From NCBI GenBank assembly GCA_016938685.1, contig JAFGUD010000279.1:1-53455 (forward strand): a DNA stretch of 53,455 nt, written 5' to 3'. The notes under the pieces were generated by a model. It was not told where the DNA came from. It ran no database searches and saw only the letters and a program-made list of their open reading frames with translations. The translations under genes and the position numbers were made by a program. The stretch is from Bacteroidales bacterium. Lineage in GTDB: Bacteria > Bacteroidota > Bacteroidia > Bacteroidales > JAFGUD01. Positions 50,947-53,455 of the stretch are shown one piece after another. Numbering within the stretch: position 1 is the first letter of the stretch; each line of letters begins with the position of its first letter.

Positions 50947-52177
50947 TTTATTGTTGAGTTTTGTTTTTGTTATTACAACTGCCTTTTCTCAACAAAAAGA
51001 TTTTGATAAAATTAAAGCTTTGTATGAAAAAACTGATTACGAAAAATGTATAGATAAATCAAAAGATGTTATTAAAAAATACCCAAAAGAGGCAACACCT
51101 TACTACTACATCGCAACATCAAATTTTCAACAATATAAAACAGCTAGTCGATTAAGTAAAAAAATGTACATGACTAGTACTCTGAATAATATAAATTTTG
51201 GTTTAGTAAAAGACCCGGAAAAAAAAGATTTTGAACAATTTGGCGATTTGATGAACGAAATTCATGATACTTTACTTGTTTTTGCTAATAATTTATGGGA
51301 AACAAACAGAAGTGAATCGGAATTTTTCTATAAAAATCTTGCTAAAATTTATAGTGATACAACAGAGCAATATATAGAACTTTTTGTGCCGAAGATATAT
51401 AGGGTTGATCAAAATTTAGCTTTTAAAGAGCATAATGGACCAATTAATGAAAAGGATATTGCCGGAAATAGACAAGGTTTGTGGGTTAAAAAATATGATA
51501 ACGGATTAGTTGAATCTGAAATATTTTTTAAAGATAACCATCCCGCCGGTGTTTATAGAAAATATTATGAAAATGGTAATTTGATGGCTAATATGCATTT
51601 TGATGAATCAGGAAAAAAAGCTGCTGCTATTTTGTATAATGAAGATGGCTCAAAAATGGCAATGGGATATTATCAAAATCAACAAAAAGATAGTTTGTGG
51701 CAATATTTTATGAATGATTCTATTGTACTATCCGAAGAAAATTATAAAAATGGAATCAAAAATGGTTTTGAAAGAACATATAATCCTTATTATTACCCCG
51801 CTTATATGGATGAAAAATTCTGGAAAGACGGTTTACAAGACAGCACTTGGACAAGGTATTACACCAACGGTCAACCACAATTTTATACCGAATATAAAAA
51901 AGGAATCAGACAGGGTAAATATGTTGCTTTTGACGAGGAGGGGCAAACAATTGTTGAGGGTAAATATGTTGATGGACGAATGGATGGAGTCTGGAAAATG
52001 TGGGATGAAGATGAACGAAAAATAATTGAAGTAGAGTATAAAAATGGCGTGCCAATTAACAATGATGAACTTACAGAACGAGAAACTGAAATTCATAACG
52101 AAATGATGGAAATGAAGGGTAAGTTTGAAGAACCCGGAAACCAGTTTTATGAAGATAATAACGTAGATGACTATTAG
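50930..52177 (+). CDS. Exported TPR plus MORN/YwqK-like repeat protein
   Basis: A 415-aa protein. Its start overlaps the ABC gene by 17 bases. The signal peptide ends TTAFS|QQK. Residues about 20-130 are TPR-like (YEKTDYEKCIDKSKDVIKKYP). Residues about 175-390 hold about eight MORN-like/YwqK-type beta-hairpin repeats of the form YENGNL..G...F..G.....W..Y (NRQGLWVKKYDNGLVESEIFFKD, KDGLQDSTWTRYYTNGQPQFYTEYKKG). Such repeats are loosely annotated 'YwqK antitoxin', but no toxin is nearby and the protein is exported, so that label should not be read as function. Translational coupling with the ABC gene suggests joint expression. Confidence 0.8.
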   Translation: MIRKISLLLSFVFVITTAFSQQKDFDKIKALYEKTDYEKCIDKSKDVIKKYPKEATPYYYIATSNFQQYKTASRLSKKMYMTSTLNNINFGLVKDPEKKDFEQFGDLMNEIHDTLLVFANNLWETNRSESEFFYKNLAKIYSDTTEQYIELFVPKIYRVDQNLAFKEHNGPINEKDIAGNRQGLWVKKYDNGLVESEIFFKDNHPAGVYRKYYENGNLMANMHFDESGKKAAAILYNEDGSKMAMGYYQNQQKDSLWQYFMNDSIVLSEENYKNGIKNGFERTYNPYYYPAYMDEKFWKDGLQDSTWTRYYTNGQPQFYTEYKKGIRQGKYVAFDEEGQTIVEGKYVDGRMDGVWKMWDEDERKIIEVEYKNGVPINNDELTERETEIHNEMMEMKGKFEEPGNQFYEDNNVDDY

Positions 52178-52184
52178 AGTTAGT

Positions 52185-52267
52185 CAGTTAACCAGTTAAC
52201 CAGTTAATCAGTTAACCAGTTAACTCGACAAACTCGACAAACTAGTAAACTGGTTAACTCGACAAAC
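52185..52267. repeat. Composite 8-bp/9-bp tandem repeats CAGTTAAC and TCGACAAAC
   Basis: Five CAGTTAAC units (52185-52224, the third reading CAGTTAAT) are followed by two TCGACAAAC units, a reversed AACTGGTTAAC (52248-52258) and a third TCGACAAAC (52259-52267). The reversed element can pair with GTTAACCAGTT at 52211-52221. The array lies between the stop at 52177 and the ATG at 52275. Confidence 0.8.
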
Positions 52268-52274
52268 TTGATTT

Positions 52275-53033
52275 ATGATTTCAAAGAATAAAATAAAATA
52301 CATTAACTCATTAAAAGTCAAGAAGTATCGCAAAATTGAAAAGGCTTTTATTTGTGAAGGAGCTAAAATTTTTGAGTTGCTTGTAGATTCTGTTTTTCGT
52401 GTTAAAGACGTTTTTGCGACAGCTAAGTTTATTGCAGATAATTTTTCTAAATATACTGATATTCAGTTTGATGAAGTAGAAGAGAAAGAGCTGTCAAAAA
52501 TAAGTTCTTTAACAACCCCTCAGGAAGTAATAGCAATTGTAGAAATGCCTGATATTGAGATTGTTGATAGTAGGATAGGAGAGAGCTTAGCTTTAGTTTT
52601 GGATAAAATTCAGGATCCCGGTAATCTTGGTACAATTATCAGAATTGCAGATTGGTTTGGAATAGAAAAAATAATCTGCTCTGAAGATTCTGTCGATGTT
52701 TTTAGTCCAAAAGTGGTTCAAGCTACAATGGGTTCTATTTTTACCGTAAAAGTTTATTATAAAAACCTAGAGGATTTTCTGCAAAATGCTAAAAATCAAA
52801 ATATTCCAATATTTGGGACATTTATGGACGGCGAAAATATTTATTCAACAGAGCTTTTATCAAATGGAATAATAGTTTTGGGCAATGAAGGAAATGGAAT
52901 AACGCCTGAAATAGAAAAGCTGATTTCTCATAAAATATCTATCCCTGATTATAATAAAACAAAAGCCGCAGAATCGCTAAATGTTGCGGTTTCTGCGGCT
53001 ATAGTTTGTGCTGAGTTTAGACGAAGAATTTAG
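52275..53033 (+). CDS. SpoU/TrmH-family RNA 2'-O-methyltransferase
   Basis: A 252-aa SPOUT methyltransferase using S-adenosylmethionine. An N-terminal substrate-binding domain (about 1-95, NKIKYINSLKVKKYRKIEKAFICEGAKIFELL) is followed by the knotted catalytic domain: motif 1 DKIQDPGNLGTIIRIADWFG (about 115-134), motif 2 IVLGNEGNGIT and motif 3 AAESLNVAVSAAIVCAEF. It is likely a 23S rRNA 2'-O-methyltransferase of the RlmB/TsnR kind; the exact nucleoside cannot be given. Confidence 0.92.
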   Translation: MISKNKIKYINSLKVKKYRKIEKAFICEGAKIFELLVDSVFRVKDVFATAKFIADNFSKYTDIQFDEVEEKELSKISSLTTPQEVIAIVEMPDIEIVDSRIGESLALVLDKIQDPGNLGTIIRIADWFGIEKIICSEDSVDVFSPKVVQATMGSIFTVKVYYKNLEDFLQNAKNQNIPIFGTFMDGENIYSTELLSNGIIVLGNEGNGITPEIEKLISHKISIPDYNKTKAAESLNVAVSAAIVCAEFRRRI

Positions 53034-53130
53034 ATTTAATAATTCTAATTTTTCTTTCTGATTTGTAATCATTATCGTCTGAAACAACAAGTAATATTGT
53101 CATAAAAATAAAAGATATTAGGAACACCAT
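53017..53130 (-). CDS. Possible 37-aa membrane peptide
   Basis: An ATG at 53130 opens 37 codons: a hydrophobic N-terminus (MVFLISFIFMTILLVVS), then SDDNDYKSERKIRIIKSKFFV. The stop overlaps the end of the convergent methyltransferase gene by 17 bases. The only evidence is the frame and the helix-plus-basic layout; it may well be chance. Confidence 0.25.
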   Translation of the reverse strand: MVFLISFIFMTILLVVSDDNDYKSERKIRIIKSKFFV

Positions 53131-53455
53131 ATTTAAAATTTTGACAAATTGCTTTCGGCAGTACTTTTTGAGGGTGTCTTAGGCTGTTTTGGTTGCAAAT
53201 CCAAAAAAACGGGTTTTAGGTAGTTTTTTACCTGAAATAAATCAACTTTCGAGAGTGGTTTTGCTGTCATAAAACTAGACAAGGGTATTTTTGGTTATGC
53301 GATTTTAATCGCTCTGGTTAAGTTGCTTTAGTAACAGTTTTTCGCAACTGAAGTTGCAGAACCGAAGCAAGTAAACTTGCATGACTATGACTGTTTTAGC
53401 AACAGTTTTTCGCAACTAAAGTTGCAGAACCGAAGCAAGTAAACTTGCATGACTA
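53034..53455. other. 422-bp right-edge spacer without a supported large gene
   Basis: Apart from the doubtful 37-aa ORF, no coding region is seen. The stretch 53131-53326 has no recognisable feature; 53327 onward is the 68-bp tandem repeat. The window ends inside the second repeat. Confidence 0.6.
53327..53455. repeat. 68-bp tandem repeat with two palindromes per unit
   Basis: Unit 1 starts at TTTAGTAACAGTTTTTCG (53327) and unit 2 at TTTAGCAACAGTTTTTCG (53395), a period of 68 bp and almost identical through ...CATGACTA at the window end. Each unit contains GCAACT(GA/AA)AGTTGC and GCAAGTAAACTTGC, two near-adjacent short hairpins. The number of further copies beyond the window is unknown. Confidence 0.8.

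Noticed and set aside
50930-52177. Antitoxin of a toxin-antitoxin pair (YwqK label)
   Set aside because: The protein is exported, has MORN-like and TPR repeats, and no toxin gene adjoins it.
52185-52267. CRISPR or iteron origin
   Set aside because: The units are 8-9 bp and contiguous with no spacers; no replication initiator gene or DnaA-box cluster is nearby.
53327-53455. CRISPR array
   Set aside because: The period is a constant 68 bp with no variable spacers, the units contain internal palindromes, and there are no cas genes.
1-53455. tRNA, rRNA and insertion sequences
   Set aside because: No cloverleaf arms with a GTTCGA-type T-loop, no rRNA-like stretches and no transposase-like ORF were seen by eye; a covariance-model scan was not possible here.

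Overview
The window is low-GC DNA from a member of the Bacteroidota, most likely a Bacteroidales-like lineage, although the order cannot be fixed from sequence alone. The evidence is of four kinds. Two proteins end in type IX secretion (T9SS) C-terminal domains. A PorE-like TPR/PD40/OmpA protein is present. Many genes have a TAnnTTTG -7 promoter box, several with TTTG about 19 bp upstream. Almost every predicted Sec/SPase I substrate begins its mature chain with Gln. Forty-four protein genes are well supported, and two very small ORFs are proposed with lower confidence. No tRNA, rRNA, insertion sequence, prophage or CRISPR array was seen.

Layout. Positions 1-191 hold a large imperfect palindrome. 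From 192 to 10822 everything is on the minus strand: nhaC, then, read in transcription order, purH, a hairpin-rich spacer, and the rod-shape (elongasome) genes mreB-mreC-mreD-mrdA(PBP2)-rodA, followed tightly by dapD and mntP. From 11010 to 18473 comes an envelope/secretion block: a small coiled-coil protein, a T9SS-exported Kelch protein, a PorE-like OmpA protein with a neighbouring beta-barrel, a degenerate Rieske-type lipoprotein and a lysine-rich exported protein. From 18551 to 28180 the plus strand carries phosphofructokinase, a polyprenyl-phosphate sugar transferase, a very large propeller plus barrel outer-membrane protein, a lipoprotein, two tandem LRR proteins and rimO. From 28188 to 41713 lies a more accessory-looking region: two CAP-domain proteins, a STAND NTPase with C-terminal TPRs, a lipoprotein with a SpoIIAA/STAS-like protein, a HutD/Ves protein, a choice-of-anchor-L/PKD protein with an unusual Cys-rich transmembrane tail, aspA, a DUF937 protein, an acetyltransferase, a CDF metal exporter, and an M28/glutaminyl-cyclase-like lipoprotein. 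From 41773 to 53033 are a MATE exporter, two alpha-amylase family enzymes with a LacI-type operator upstream, cmk, an ABC ATPase, a TPR/MORN-like exported protein and a SpoU-family RNA methyltransferase. The right edge carries a 68-bp tandem repeat with paired hairpins.

How the genes fit together. The first third is a classical growth module: wall elongation, the lysine/diaminopimelate precursor branch, purine synthesis and ion balance. The middle is dominated by cell-surface export. The candidate glutaminyl cyclase at 40270 fits the 'Q-rule' seen in 13 of 14 SPase I signal peptides here. The two amylases form a small starch/maltodextrin unit without SusC/D, probably controlled by a LacI-family regulator encoded elsewhere.

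Most notable for follow-up: (1) the C-x-C-C plus transmembrane plus basic tail on the choice-of-anchor-L protein, next to an unlisted 50-aa C-x-C transmembrane ORF, a possible sorting signal; (2) the glutaminyl cyclase and Q-rule agreement; (3) the multi-hairpin element between purH and mreB; (4) the 129-aa coiled-coil protein with a GDGNIVGG tail; (5) the STAND NTPase beside two CAP proteins; (6) several unrelated families of palindromic and short-period intergenic repeats.
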